From Ariolimax columbianus (Eukaryota; Mollusca; Gastropoda; Stylommatophora; Arionidae), in contig JAVGWX010000014.1 in assembly GCA_036924085.1 (NCBI GenBank), positions 34,539,936 through 34,603,935 on the forward strand: 64,000 nucleotides of DNA. Direction: 5' to 3'. The position numbers and the translations under genes are program-made. Within the stretch, counting starts at the first letter, position 1; every line of letters begins with the position of its first letter. Of the stretch, positions 1 to 12,500 are shown piece after piece. Under the pieces are notes generated by a model. The model searched no databases. It saw only the letters and a program-made list of their open reading frames with translations, and was not told the DNA's origin.

Positions 1-7
1 TTTGGAT

Positions 8-50
8 CCCTTGCCGCTGCAGCTCATGCACTACTCAGCATCTTGATCCC
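8..50 (-). repeat. SINE-A fragment, 5' head
   Basis: The GCTGCAGCTCATGC..CTACTCAGCATCTTGATCCC sequence is the reverse complement of the head of the SINE-A family seen complete at 13315-13675. The rest of 51-403 is intron with no recognisable element. Confidence 0.6.
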
Positions 51-403
51 ATGAAGTGACTAAGTGTGATCTAACCCCTCAAGGGTAGAAGGTTCTCCAA
101 CTCATGGTGCATACACTACCATTCATATAGACTGGAGGCCTGCTAAGATTAGAATAACCATGTGGATCTGGGTTTTGAAAGAAAGCATGGAAACATACAT
201 CACGCACACACGCACAGCTTTTCCCACTCTCTTGGTCTCTTATTAAATGTTTGTCATGTTACAAGGTTAGTATTCAATGCTCTGCTTTTGGACTCAGTAA
301 CACACAATCACTACTATATGATTTTAGAATAAAACCTGTACCAGCTATCAGGAAAAAAAGGCTTTGTATGGGATTGTAATTATTTTGGAAATTTCTGTCT
401 TAG

Positions 404-555
404 AATTGGACATCTATTATGCCAAGGGCTATTTGGGTCGCGATCTCATTCATTTGGTGGTGGAAGACCCCAAGTCAAATGTTGGCAGTGGTGGAGCGAC
501 CCTCAATGCTCTTCTGACTGTAGCGGAATACATGAGTGCCCGTAGAGGGTTTACG
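404..555 (+). CDS. FCSK: FCSK exon 1 of window (residues 1-50)
   Basis: The acceptor TTAG precedes 404. Two bases complete a split codon, probably Glu, from an exon upstream of the window; the donor is GTAAGA at 556, phase 0. It encodes [20 protein letters not shown], the best-conserved N-terminal block of fucokinases and related to the nucleotide-binding motif of sugar nucleotidyltransferases. An ATG at 364 is open in this frame but lies upstream of the acceptor in intron sequence, so it is not taken as the start. Confidence 0.93.
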
Positions 556-3500
556 GTAAGAGCTTGACAAAGTCACTGATTTCTGTCACACAGCCTATTT
601 AACTAACACACCTTTCTTCCAGGTGGCGTTGCCTGGAAACTGGCTGTTTTCCAGACAGTCTGGCCAATTATAATACAACCTAGAGGACCCGGGTCTACCT
701 TCATCAGAATGCTCATTGTGGACATTCAATAACAGCAACAACCAACATCGATGGGAGGAAGACTAACGTCTGGTCAGGCAAATATACTTATCAGACATGT
801 TAGTCAGGGTCAGGCAAAATATACTGGCCAAGACTCTCACCTTGACTCCCCAGCAGTTCTCCCTGGAAACGGGCTGTTTTCATGGCAGCCTGGCTAACGA
901 GGTGAGGGACCGACATGATCCCTGTAATATTGAACAACATGTAGTTGAAGCCAAGCATAGCACAACGCCTGGAGTACCCTGGTCCACCTTCATCAGCATG
1001 CTTGGGATGTGAAGAAAACTACTGCAACCCCCCACTTAACGTCCTTTTCAGGGCACACAAAAGAGTAAACCTACTCTTTGTAGGCAATCGCAAACAACAA
1101 CAATAACCAACATCGATACACTTATTACATTGCTTTATAAGAGGACAGGCTCATTTGGTTAATTTGTTGTTTGTCAAGACATTTTCTGGGTACCCAACTG
1201 TAAGCACACTTTTCAGAAATTCAATTGATCATGCATTATGATGTAGGCTAAACCATGTGAACATCCTATTGCAGCCTCAACACTGGCTGTCATTACTCGC
1301 CCTTCAGCTTGAATCATCTCTCCCACCCGCCGCACAAATGTTTCTGCTCTAATCTAAACTGGATGACCAGGTCGAGCTTCATCAGCAATTTTTGAGTGTC
1401 ATTGAGAAAATGTATTGACCCAGCAGTGCACCAATTTACGTGACAAACACATCTCATCGTAGACAGGAAGCATTTCCTTATGAAAATTATTTTCAGAAAG
1501 TCTTTTTGTCCCCACCCCTTCCTCCTAAAAAGATGCACAACAACACACAGTTCTTTGTACACTCTGTGAGCACAGACGTCATTTTGTATCTGAGCTGCGC
1601 ATGTGCATATGACACCTATCATCTGTTACCTACAGTAATCACAAAGCTGGATGTTGCTGCCACCTAATGAAATTTTTAGCTATCCCATATCAGTTTGTGA
1701 CTTACTTATTGCACATTATCTTGCATATTATTGTTGTCCGTGAAGATACTCGTGTTGACCCTCGTAACTATCACCACAGTGCTACCTGTTTCTGAGTGGG
1801 TCCTGTGACCCTTTACTTGGGATAAAATAATAGGGACCACTGCACCTCCGTGCATATCATAAAAGGGGACTTCAGAGAGTTGTGCATGGGATTAGTGACA
1901 TCATGTAACGCAAATGGCTACAGAAACCATGACTGCAAAAGCATGCAAAGTACTTTGATGCAACCTTACTAAAGGAGGTCATCTGTAGTGATGGCCCTAT
2001 GCTCCAGCTGGAGTGAAAATGAGACAAGAAGATAACACATGTTGCTTTTAGTCCTGTGAGGTTCACGAAGATCATTGCCAGTCCTACAAAGCTTGTCGAG
2101 CTTGGTTGCTTCCCCAGGTCTGTATAAGTAAGACAGTCCTGCAGGATATGTTCTGGTGTTTGCTTGGGTGCTCCACAATCGCACACGATGGTGCCTCTTA
2201 GACCCATTCTATGGAGGTGGGTCTTGAGTCTGCGATGTCCTGTTCAGAGTCTGAAGATCTTTGCCCATCTCTGTTAAGTGTGTCTATGCTGTCATTTTTT
2301 GGTTTGTATTCTTTGTGCTGTCTCTCAATTCCGACCTCATGGATCGTTTGATGAGTGTTTTTGCTTCTTTATAGCTCTGTAGATGGCAAGTCTGCGTGCC
2401 ACCACTTCCGGCTTTTGCGAGCCCATCTGCTTTCTCGTTTCCAAGGATTCCAAAGTGAGCCGGAATCCACTGTAGGATTAGAACTGTCTTTTGAGACATC
2501 AATTTGATGTTGTATTTTATTTTGTGTGAGAGTCTATCTTATTTGGGGCTTGAGATGGCTTGGATTAAGCTCCTGGAGCTTGTTAGAATGACTGTCTTCC
2601 CTGTATCTGCTTAAATGATTGGCTGGACTAAACTCGCTTTTCTTTTCTTGGACTTTTTCTAGACAATCAATGCTGATGTTTTACAAGGGGCCAAAATTCT
2701 GATCATGCATACAGTAAGTAAATGCTTGTCAGTTTAGCAGTCTTCTTCTTGTTTGCTTGATTTTTAAAATTATGTTTACACAGGAAGTTCAGTTCTCTGG
2801 ATAAATGCTGACATAGTGGAAAGTTCTACATTACTCCCAAATAATTATGTGGGGAAGTTCATCTCCATGAGCCAATGCTCAGAACACAGTTACCAAAGCA
2901 TGTAACAGTCTTGTAACATATGTTCGGTTGTCTGTGCTGCTTGTCCGCACATACACATGGGTGATAGGGCCAATTCCGGGCTGAAGATGCAGCACAGTGA
3001 ATGAGCAGCCAGAGACTCCAAGCGACACCCTGGAAACACGCTGCAGTATTGTAGTCTGGCTAAGAAAATAGGAATGACAGTGGGAAAGCAAACTCGGTAC
3101 CAACAAAAAAGCAAACTGAAATTGGAAATGTCTGACTGAAAGGCGCAGATATGGCAGTCTAGCATATAGGATGAACGAGGAGTTCACTGTAGTCTAGAGG
3201 TTAAGACACTCGCCTCTCACAGTGATGAACGGAAACGGTGGGCGATCGAATCCCACTAGTTTCAGGTGACCCCTGGTCTCATGGGATGTAAGACCAGAGT
3301 CCTTGCCTCTCGAGTTACCTCCAGTTGTCTCGACGAATAGTCTTGCCACTGATCCAAGGTAACTCAGGATAAGAGATTGATGACCAGCGTATATTTTTCC
3401 TCACTATAATCCAAATACAGCAAACACTACATTATTAAGACAAAACCATCTGATGTTGTGGCCATCATCGCCTCGCAATGGGCAATAACTTTTCATTTTA

Positions 3501-6500
3501 AGGAGGATCGCCAAAGAAGAAGAAGATAAGACCAATTTTAGTCTATAAAAGTGGCGATTCAATCTGTTAAGTCATGTTCTCATGCGGAACAGGATCACCT
3601 TCTCCGCCTAATCAAGGAATGCTGTTGCAATGCATTAAAGACACTCAATAGAAAACAAGTATAAATTACATTTTACATTAATTTTTTCAAAATCTATCTT
3701 TAAAGTCAGTGAGTTTCTTGTATTTTATTACCTATCATGCCATTTGGAAGGCCATTTAAAGAATTATAAGCAAAAGTAACATCTACTTACCATCTGCTTC
3801 ATCTTGTACCTCGAACCACCTGAATGCACTTTGAAAGCATAATTTCAACTTTACCTGTGGATAAATGTTTGTTGTTGTGTTTTTCTCGTCCTGTCATATA
3901 CTACCATCAAATTGGACCCTTCTTTAACTGGCACCTCATAGAATTATATTAGCTATTTGTTGGAATCAATTCTTATCAGCTTTAAATATAATTACCCTTT
4001 ATCTATTTCATCTATTTCCTAAGGGAAGATGTTACACATATGAGGCTTGCAGTCGCCCCTTTGTCACGCTGCCTGCCGTTAGAGACAGCCCTGAGCATGA
4101 TGGCCTTGTATTTAACTTTGACCTGATTTTTTCCATTATCACAATGAAGGTATTATTCTGCATTACCTTTTCATGATGACATACATCTTAGTTTCATTTC
4201 AGCAGGTGGCAGCGGTAAGCGACCTATAGCTGACCACTACCGTCAGGGCCAGCGAATCAGAGCTGCCAAGACCCTTCTGCAACAGAGCAGACTGGCTAAG
4301 GAGAAGGGATTGAAAAGGGAAAGCTAACCCGACTCTAAAAAAATGCCTGCTGAAGCCGGATGTGTTGGACCGAAAGGTGCAAATATTGCAGTCCTGTAAA
4401 CTACAACACAATGCATTCTGTTCTCTGGACTACATTCTGCTACTTAAAGCCTGTTCGGGGCTTGGTAGTGAGAAATGATTGAGAACGAATGAAGCCAAGC
4501 CATTTCAGCAGGTGAATACCTGAACACCAGACCAACAGTAAGGGGGGGGGAGGAGGAGGAGGGGGGGGGTGTATGTGTGGAGTCCATACATGACAAAAAT
4601 GAATATATTTTTTCCCTCCATTAGGAGTTTCTACTTTTTCCTTTGATCCTTGATCAATGACTGGCAAATTGTGTTCATCATCATGCCTGATGACATCTTT
4701 AAGAGCTGCAACAAACTCTTTCCACTCCACCCGGTTTGCTGCCATCCTTTGTGCGTTGGCCTAGCCCTTCCAGTAAGTGAATTTCGACACAATTTCAGAT
4801 GGTCTCCTTGGGGATTCTGTGGGGAACTGGTTAAGCCGTAGGCCTCGTGATCAGGTGATGTGGGTTAAACTCCGGACTCCGTCATTTTTTCACGGGTGCT
4901 TGATGCGGAGTCCCCTGCATCTCATAGTCGCCCCCAATTCGTCTTGTCTTTGACTTGCCACTGTTGTCGTACGACACGATACGAGAGAGTGAGGATAAAA
5001 AGTAGCGCAGTTAATCCTTACTAAAATTAGCGCTAGCAAAATAAATGATGCCATCATCTTCTACAATGGACGGCGGCCTTTGCCTTTGCTTTGCCTTGTT
5101 CAACTCCAAATCAAAGACTGACTGATGTTATATGCCCACCTGTATCCTCCCACAGATAATAATCACGACTTACAGAACTGGTTTGTTGTATAAGTATAAT
5201 GTAATGACAGGAAGACTAATGTGGCTATATCAGCTATCATCGTCATTTCTGCACTCCAGTAGGAGCATAGGGGCACACCTACAAGGAAAATGTGTAGCGG
5301 CCCCAAGCCTCTGTAAACTGACCTTCGTTCACCCGGTAACGTATTAGCTCTCTGGCTATGATTGTTATCCATCATTCCGAATTGTCGGCGCAGGCACTGA
5401 GCAGCATCGTGCGTAAATTCAAGGAACTTCAAGGATAAAAGTTTTCATTTTCTCACAGGTTTGTCTGATGCTTTAACTTGCCCTTAAATAGATTACAGTG
5501 GAAAAGATTTGCGCTGTATCAGCCCCGCTCTCTTGTTCCCTGCTACCTTAATCCAGTGGCAAGACATTGGCATGACTGCTGGAGGCAGCACGGAATGCAG
5601 AATTTTTCTCAGGGTTTATTACCGAAGCCATTCCCATATTCAGGTAACTCACAAGGCAGCCCTGATTAGGCCACTGACAGGGCCACAAATAGACAATACA
5701 ATCATACACGTAGTAAAATAATATCGTATCATACAATATTATAACATATAATATAAACATGCACATTACAATGTCATGGCTGGCCTGCAGATGCCAAGAG
5801 CCGGGATGAAGAAGTCAAAAGCACTTGCCAACCGTCAATCTTCTTCTTCTTCTTCTTTTTCTTCTTCTTCGTTGGTTGTCAATCTCCCACTACCAAACCC
5901 TGAAAGAGCTTAAGTAGCAGAATGTAGTCCAGAGAACGGAATGCGTTTTGTCATAGTTTACAACTTGACTGCGATATTTGCACCTTTCGGTCCAACACAT
6001 CCGACTTCAGCAAGCATTTTTTTAATACCGGGTTAGCATTCTCTCTTCGATCCCTTCTCCTTAGCCAGTCTGCTCTGATGCAGTCTGTTATCCAGGATCA
6101 CCGCATGGAAGTGTAGAAGGGTCTTGGCAGCTCTGGTTCGCTGGCCCTGACGCTAGCAGTCAGCTATGGGTCGCTGACCACTGCAGCTCATGCGCTGCTC
6201 AGCATCTTGATCCCGTTCTATCTTTTCATCCAGCACTATGCCTGACTCCTACATCTTGTACCTGGCTCATAGTACCTAAACAAATTTGTCACTAACTGAC
6301 GTACGGTATACTCTTTTAGCACAGTTATTGTCTAAAGACAAATTAAGTATTGAACTTCAACATTAAGCTCTGTGCAAATATTCAAATTCTATTATATGTG
6401 CAGAAAATTTTTCCCACTATCTATGACCTTTCTTTTTTTTTAGATGATATAATTTTAGAGTCCAATTTTAAAATAGATAACTACTTCTTCAGACTAAATC

Positions 6501-9500
6501 TGTATTTAAAAGTTATGTTATGAGATAGAATAAGTTAAAGTTAGTGACTAAGAATTGTAGCTTCTTCATAATGTGTGTCTTCGTTGGTCATTCCTAAAGT
6601 AAAGAAAAAACCTGTAAAGACAAGTGTTTAAATACCTGGTTTTGTTTGGGAATACACTTAATTCAGTAGTATATATTTTTTTTTTTTTTTTTTTGCTTAG
6701 ATGTTTGCCTCACTAGTTTCTACTGGCGGAAGCGCGCCATTTTCCACCCCAGACCGTAGTCAATTGGGCGATATCAGGACGCATAAACCAGTGCTTGGAT
6801 GCATGTGTGCATCTGTATGTACCTATGCTAGGTTTGTGCGCCCTCAGAAGCTAGCCCAACCAAAGTGCTATGGAAGGGCCTTACCACGAGGGCGCGTGTG
6901 AAAGTTGTGCAAGGGTGTGACTGTAGGACAGAGTCAAATGAAACAGAGTGAGGTGAGAAGAGAGAGTAGAGTGGCCCCCAGGGTAGAAGACCCATCAGAA
7001 CTCTGGTCGTCAGTCCCAGTAGTATATATTTTTTTTTTTTTTTTGCTTAGATGTTTGCCTCACTAGTTTCTACTGGCGGAGGCGCGCCATTTTCCACCCC
7101 AGACCGTAGTCAATTGGGCGATATCAGGACGCATAAACCAGTGCTTGGATGCATGTGTGCATCTGTATGTACCTATGCTAGGTTTGTGCGCCCTCAGAAG
7201 CTAGCCCAACCAAAGTGCTATGGAAGGGCTTTACCACGAGGGCGCGTGTGAAAGTTGTGCAAGGGTGTGACTGTAGGACAGAGTCAAATGAAACAGAGTG
7301 AGGTGAGAAGAGAGAGTAGAGTGGCCCCCAGGGTAGAAGACCCATCAGAACTCTGGTCGTCAGTCCCAGTAGTATATATTTTTTTTTTTTTTTGCTTAAA
7401 TGTTTGCCTCACTAGTTTCTACTGGCGGAGGCGCGCCATTTTCCACCCCAGACCGTAGTCAATTGGGCGATATCAGGACGCATAAACCAGTGCTTGGATG
7501 CATGTGTGCATCTGTATGTACCTATGCTAGGTTTGTGCACCCTCAGAAGCTAGCCCAACCAAAGTGCAATGGAAGGGCTTTACCACGAGGGCGCGTGTGA
7601 AAGTTGTGCAAGGGTGTGACTGTAGGACAGAGTCAAATGAAACAGAGTGAGGTGAGAAGAGAGAGTAGAGTGGCCCCCAGGGTAGAAGACCCATCAGAAC
7701 TCTGGTCGTCAGTCCCAGTAGTATATATTTTTTTTTTTTTTTTGCTTAGATGTTTGCCTCACTAGTTTCTACTGGCGGAGGCGCGCCATTTTCCACCCCA
7801 GACCGTAGTCAATTGGGCGATATCAGGACGCATAAACCAGTGCTTGGATGCATGTGTGCATCTGTATGTACCTATGCTAGGTTTGTGCGCCCTCAGAAGC
7901 TAGCCCAACCAAAGTGCTATGGAAGGGCTTTACCACGAGGGCGCGTGTGAAAGTTGTGCAAGGGTGTGACTGTAGGACAGAGTCAAATGAAACAGAGTGA
8001 GGTGAGAAGAGAGAGTAGAGTGGCCCCCAGGGTAGAAGACCCATCAGAACTCTGGTCGTCAGTCCCAGTAGTATATACAAATGCATTGAACCATTTTCAA
8101 ACAATAAATGAAAACATGTAGTATTTTATTGGTGTAAAAATTGGTTAAGGTATCAGTTTATCATGTCAGTATTTGCCGGTAATCAATATTATTTATCCAA
8201 CTATATAATCAAATGCCCATAACTCGTGAAGGTAATGACAAATATTCAAGCTCCAAGTTAGCAAAACTTTTAAAATAGATTAATTCTCATATTTTTTAAA
8301 ATTTATTAGGTTGTGTCCCTTGCCAGATTGTTAATTAAATTCCACATATATAGAAATGATTATATGCCATTAACTTGTGAGTGGAACGATATAGCAATTT
8401 GAAATAAGTTGCACTGATCTACAAATTAACCATACCATTTTCAATGAAAATTTAAGCTCTGTATGTCTTTTTGTTCAAGATGACATCTTCAAGCATATCA
8501 AAAGGAGATGGGATGACATAAAAGGGATATTAAATGATATAAAATTATACTTATCTAATGGCCCCATCTAGTCTTCCATATTGGACAAAAGAGAAACACA
8601 GGAAGTCATTAGCAACAGTTGCTATAATAATAAAGAAAAGGGAGAATGGCTATTATTCGTAGAGCAAATATAATGTGATCTTCATCCCTCAAGAATAGTG
8701 TCCTATTTAGTTTGAGATGAATTTGTTACCCAATAGCCGAGCAAAGGGAAGCAGAAATTAAATTCTTAATTACTTTGATCCTTCGTGAAAAATATACATG
8801 GGTGTTGATTGACCAAAGATGATAGATATTGATGAAAACCTGTTGATGTGAGTATCAGTTGAACTTTGAAATAAAAAAAAAATCCTTTTTTATGTTTTTT
8901 TAATGTTTATCCTGTGCCCTGGATACTTTCTGTTTTGTTAACTTACATTTAATTGATGTTTTCTTCCTAGTTAAACCATGTTTATATTTTTTTGAAAAAT
9001 TTTAATTATCTCCAATATACAACATAATGCCCTAGATTCTTGTCTAAGTTGTGATATCCTTACCCACACGATCAAATAGTAATCATGTTGAGGGTGGTAT
9101 AAAATACCTTTGCGTGCCGTGAGTTTGAGACATGTTGCCTTATGTACTATGGGACCACCTTTACCTGGCATAATGAAGTCTCTAGCACTTCATCCCCTGA
9201 CAAAGAATAGTAGAAGAGCAAGCCCAGGCAGTTGGAGGTTCAATGTGTGTACCTTTAGAAGATAGCCCATAACATATCAGCAGAGAGTGAGTGTTGCCGT
9301 CCTATGTTCCAAGATAACTAGATGGACTGATATGTATTGACTTAGGCTGACAAAAATGATATTTTAACATCATTGAATGGAAAACAGTCATCGAGAAGAC
9401 ACTTGACAGTTTGTCATGGAGGAAAGTTAACAACAGAATTGATAAACAGTAGTAGAGACAGATGATAACAAACAGATAAGGCACTTTATAGTCTAAAATC

Positions 9501-12500
9501 ATTGTATGGAAGAGAATCAGCAACAGAATTGATTGATAAACAGTAGTAGAGACAGATGATAACAAACAGATAAGGCACTTTATAGTCTAAAATCATTGTA
9601 TGGAAGAGAATCAGCAACAGAATTGATTGATAAACAGTAGTAGGGACAGATGATGACAAACAGATAAGGCACTTTATAGTCTAAAATCATTGTATGGAAG
9701 AGAATCAGCAACAGAATTGATTGATAAACAGTAGTAGGGACAGATGATAACAAACAGATAAGGCACTTTATAGTCTAAAATCATTGTATGGAAGAGAATC
9801 AGCAACAGAATTGATTGATAAACAGTAGTAGGGACAGATGATGACAAACAGATAAGGCACTTTATAGTCTAAAATCATTGTATGGAAGAGAATTAGCAAC
9901 AGAATTGATTGATAAACAGTAGTAGGGACAGATGATGACAAACAGATAAGGCACTTTATAGTCTAAAATCATTGTATGGAAGAGAATCAGCAACAGAATT
10001 GATTGATAAACAGTAGTAGGGACAGATGATGACAAACAGATAAGGCACTTTATAGTCTAAAATCATTGTATGGAAGAGAATCAGCAACAGAATTGATTGA
10101 TAAACAGTAGTAGAGACAGATGATAACAAACATATAAGGCACTCTATAGTCTAAAATCATTGTATGGAAGAGAATCAGCAACAGAATTGATTGATAAACA
10201 GTAGTAGGGACAGATGATGACAAACAGATAAGGCACTTTATAGTCTAAAATCATTGTATGGAAGAGAATCAGCAACAGAATTGATTGATAAACAGTAGTA
10301 GGGACAGATGATGACAAACAGATAAGGCACTTTATAGTCTAAAATCATTGTATGGAAGAGAATCAGCAACAGAATTGATTGATAAACAGTAGTAGAGACA
10401 GATGATGACAAACAGATAAGGCACTGGATATTTTACATGAAAAAGAAGATGCATTTATATTATTCTTATGATTGAGACACAGCCGTCTGTCCCAAAGCCC
10501 CTGTCTCTTTGTAAGCTGAGAACCTCAAACCTCGGAGTTGTCTTCATACTTGTTGCAGTCACCCTGGAGAAAATAGTGTTGATTATTAACTAAGGGGCAG
10601 GGGAACAGAGCAGCACATTAGTGTTTTGGATGAAACATCGTCAGAAGTATATGAACAATGAATTCATTTTACTAATGAAATGGACTTGCTGGCGTAGAGA
10701 AAGAGAGCTTATAGTCTTAAATGTCAAGTTTTGGGCAATATATTTGGGACTAAGACATAGGACAGATGGTTAGGGTCCGAGGTTAAGTTTTTTAGCGACA
10801 GAAGCAAGGAAGTTTCAACTAGAGAAAAGTGTTGGATTTCGATGGATAATTGCTTCAATTAGATACATGAGCTGCAGTGGTCAGCGACACATAGCTGACT
10901 GTTAGTGTCAGGGTAAGCAGCGATCCAGAGCTGCCAAGACCCTTCTACACCTCAACGTGGTGATCCTGGATAACAGACTGCAGCAGAGCAGACTGCCTAA
11001 GGAGAAGGGATCGAAGAGGGAATGCTAACCCGGTACTCAAAAAATGCTTGCTGAAGTCGGATGTGTTGGACCGAAAGGTGCAAATATTGCAGCCAAGCTG
11101 TAAACTATGACACAACGCATTCCGTCTTCTGGACTATATTCTGCTACTTAAGCCCTTTCAGGGTTTGGTAGTGGGAGATTGAGAACGAACGAAGCCAATT
11201 AGATACATAAGATAAGGGTACATTATACAAATAAATAGTCAGGACGATTAAGACACAGATGGCATTTGTTATTTAGTTTGACTGGGAAAGTACAGGTTTT
11301 CAGACAATTAATTGAGAAAGGAGTTTGTTAGACAGGTGTATTTTTATTGGTTAAGATGTGTGAACAAATGTTTGACCGATGAATAACCAGGGAGGAGCAA
11401 GTTTTGGTTTGAAGTTGAACAACCAAGTGGGGAACATTCAGGGTTTGATTGATGAACAACAAAGAAAGAGTGGGGAAAGCACAGTAGATGGATAAGAATG
11501 AGACCTCTGAATGTATTTTATGAGAATACAGAAATGGACTAAAGAGGAGAACTGATTGAAGAGGGAGAATTGTTAGAGAACAAGAACTGAGAGAGAACTC
11601 AAAAGAGAAGAACTGATAGAGGACAAGGAAAAACTGAGAAAGAACTGAAAGGACAAGAGCTGATATAAAATCAGAAGACATGTTTTGAGATCACAAGAGA
11701 TACTCTGTAGTTGAAAAGAATGTACTTTTGCTTGAGACTAAACACAGATGGCTAATAGAACAGAGGAGAACTTAGAGTTGAGTCACAGCACAGAATAACA
11801 TACAGTCAAGCAGAGCAGCACAGTTGAAGACACACAGGTAGGAGAAAAGAGAGATACCTCATTGGATAGGTTGATAGAGCAACGAGAGTCAAAGAACCAG
11901 TCTTAGAGCAGAGAACAGCTACAGTGAACCTCTATATCAAGAGCCAGAGTCTAGGAACAGAAAGCTGCTGAGAACACATATTGAGAACGGGAGACTTAAA
12001 GCAGAGTAAAGGTATTTAAAGAACAGTCTGAGAGCAGATATTAAATGTAGAGTTTTATAACACATATCAAGAACAGTCCGAGAGCAGATATTAAATGTAG
12101 AGTTTTATAACATATATCAAGAACAGTCCGAGAGCAGATATTAAATGTAGAGTTTTATAACACATATCAAGAACAGTCCGAGAGCAGATATTAAATGTAG
12201 AGTTTTATAACACATATCAAGAACAGTCCGAGAGCAGATATTAAATGTAGAGTTTTATAACACATATCAAGAACAGTCCGAGAGCAGATATTAAATGTAG
12301 AGTTTTATAACACATATCAAGAACAGTTCGAGAGCAGATATTAAATGTAGAGTTTTATAACACATATCAAGAACAGTCCGAGAGCAGATATTAAATGTAG
12401 AGTTTTATAACACATATCAAGAACAGTCCGAGAGCAGATATTAAATGTAGAGTTTTATAACACATATCAAGAACAGTCCGAGAGCAGATATTAAATGTAG

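Noticed and set aside
364..403. ATG at 364 as the FCSK start codon
   Set aside because: It is upstream of the TTAG acceptor at 403. Related proteins have about 35 more residues starting differently, so the true first exon lies outside the window.
3185..3260. tRNA gene
   Set aside because: A- and B-box-like words are present here and at 4830, 23600, 24950, 32470, 35780 and 50380, but no acceptor, anticodon and T-arm cloverleaf forms. All are heads of SINEs with non-tRNA bodies.
11328..11681. 117-codon minus-strand frame rich in Leu, Ser and Phe
   Set aside because: It results from purine bias of the + strand; similar low-complexity frames occur at 24061-24333. No motif.
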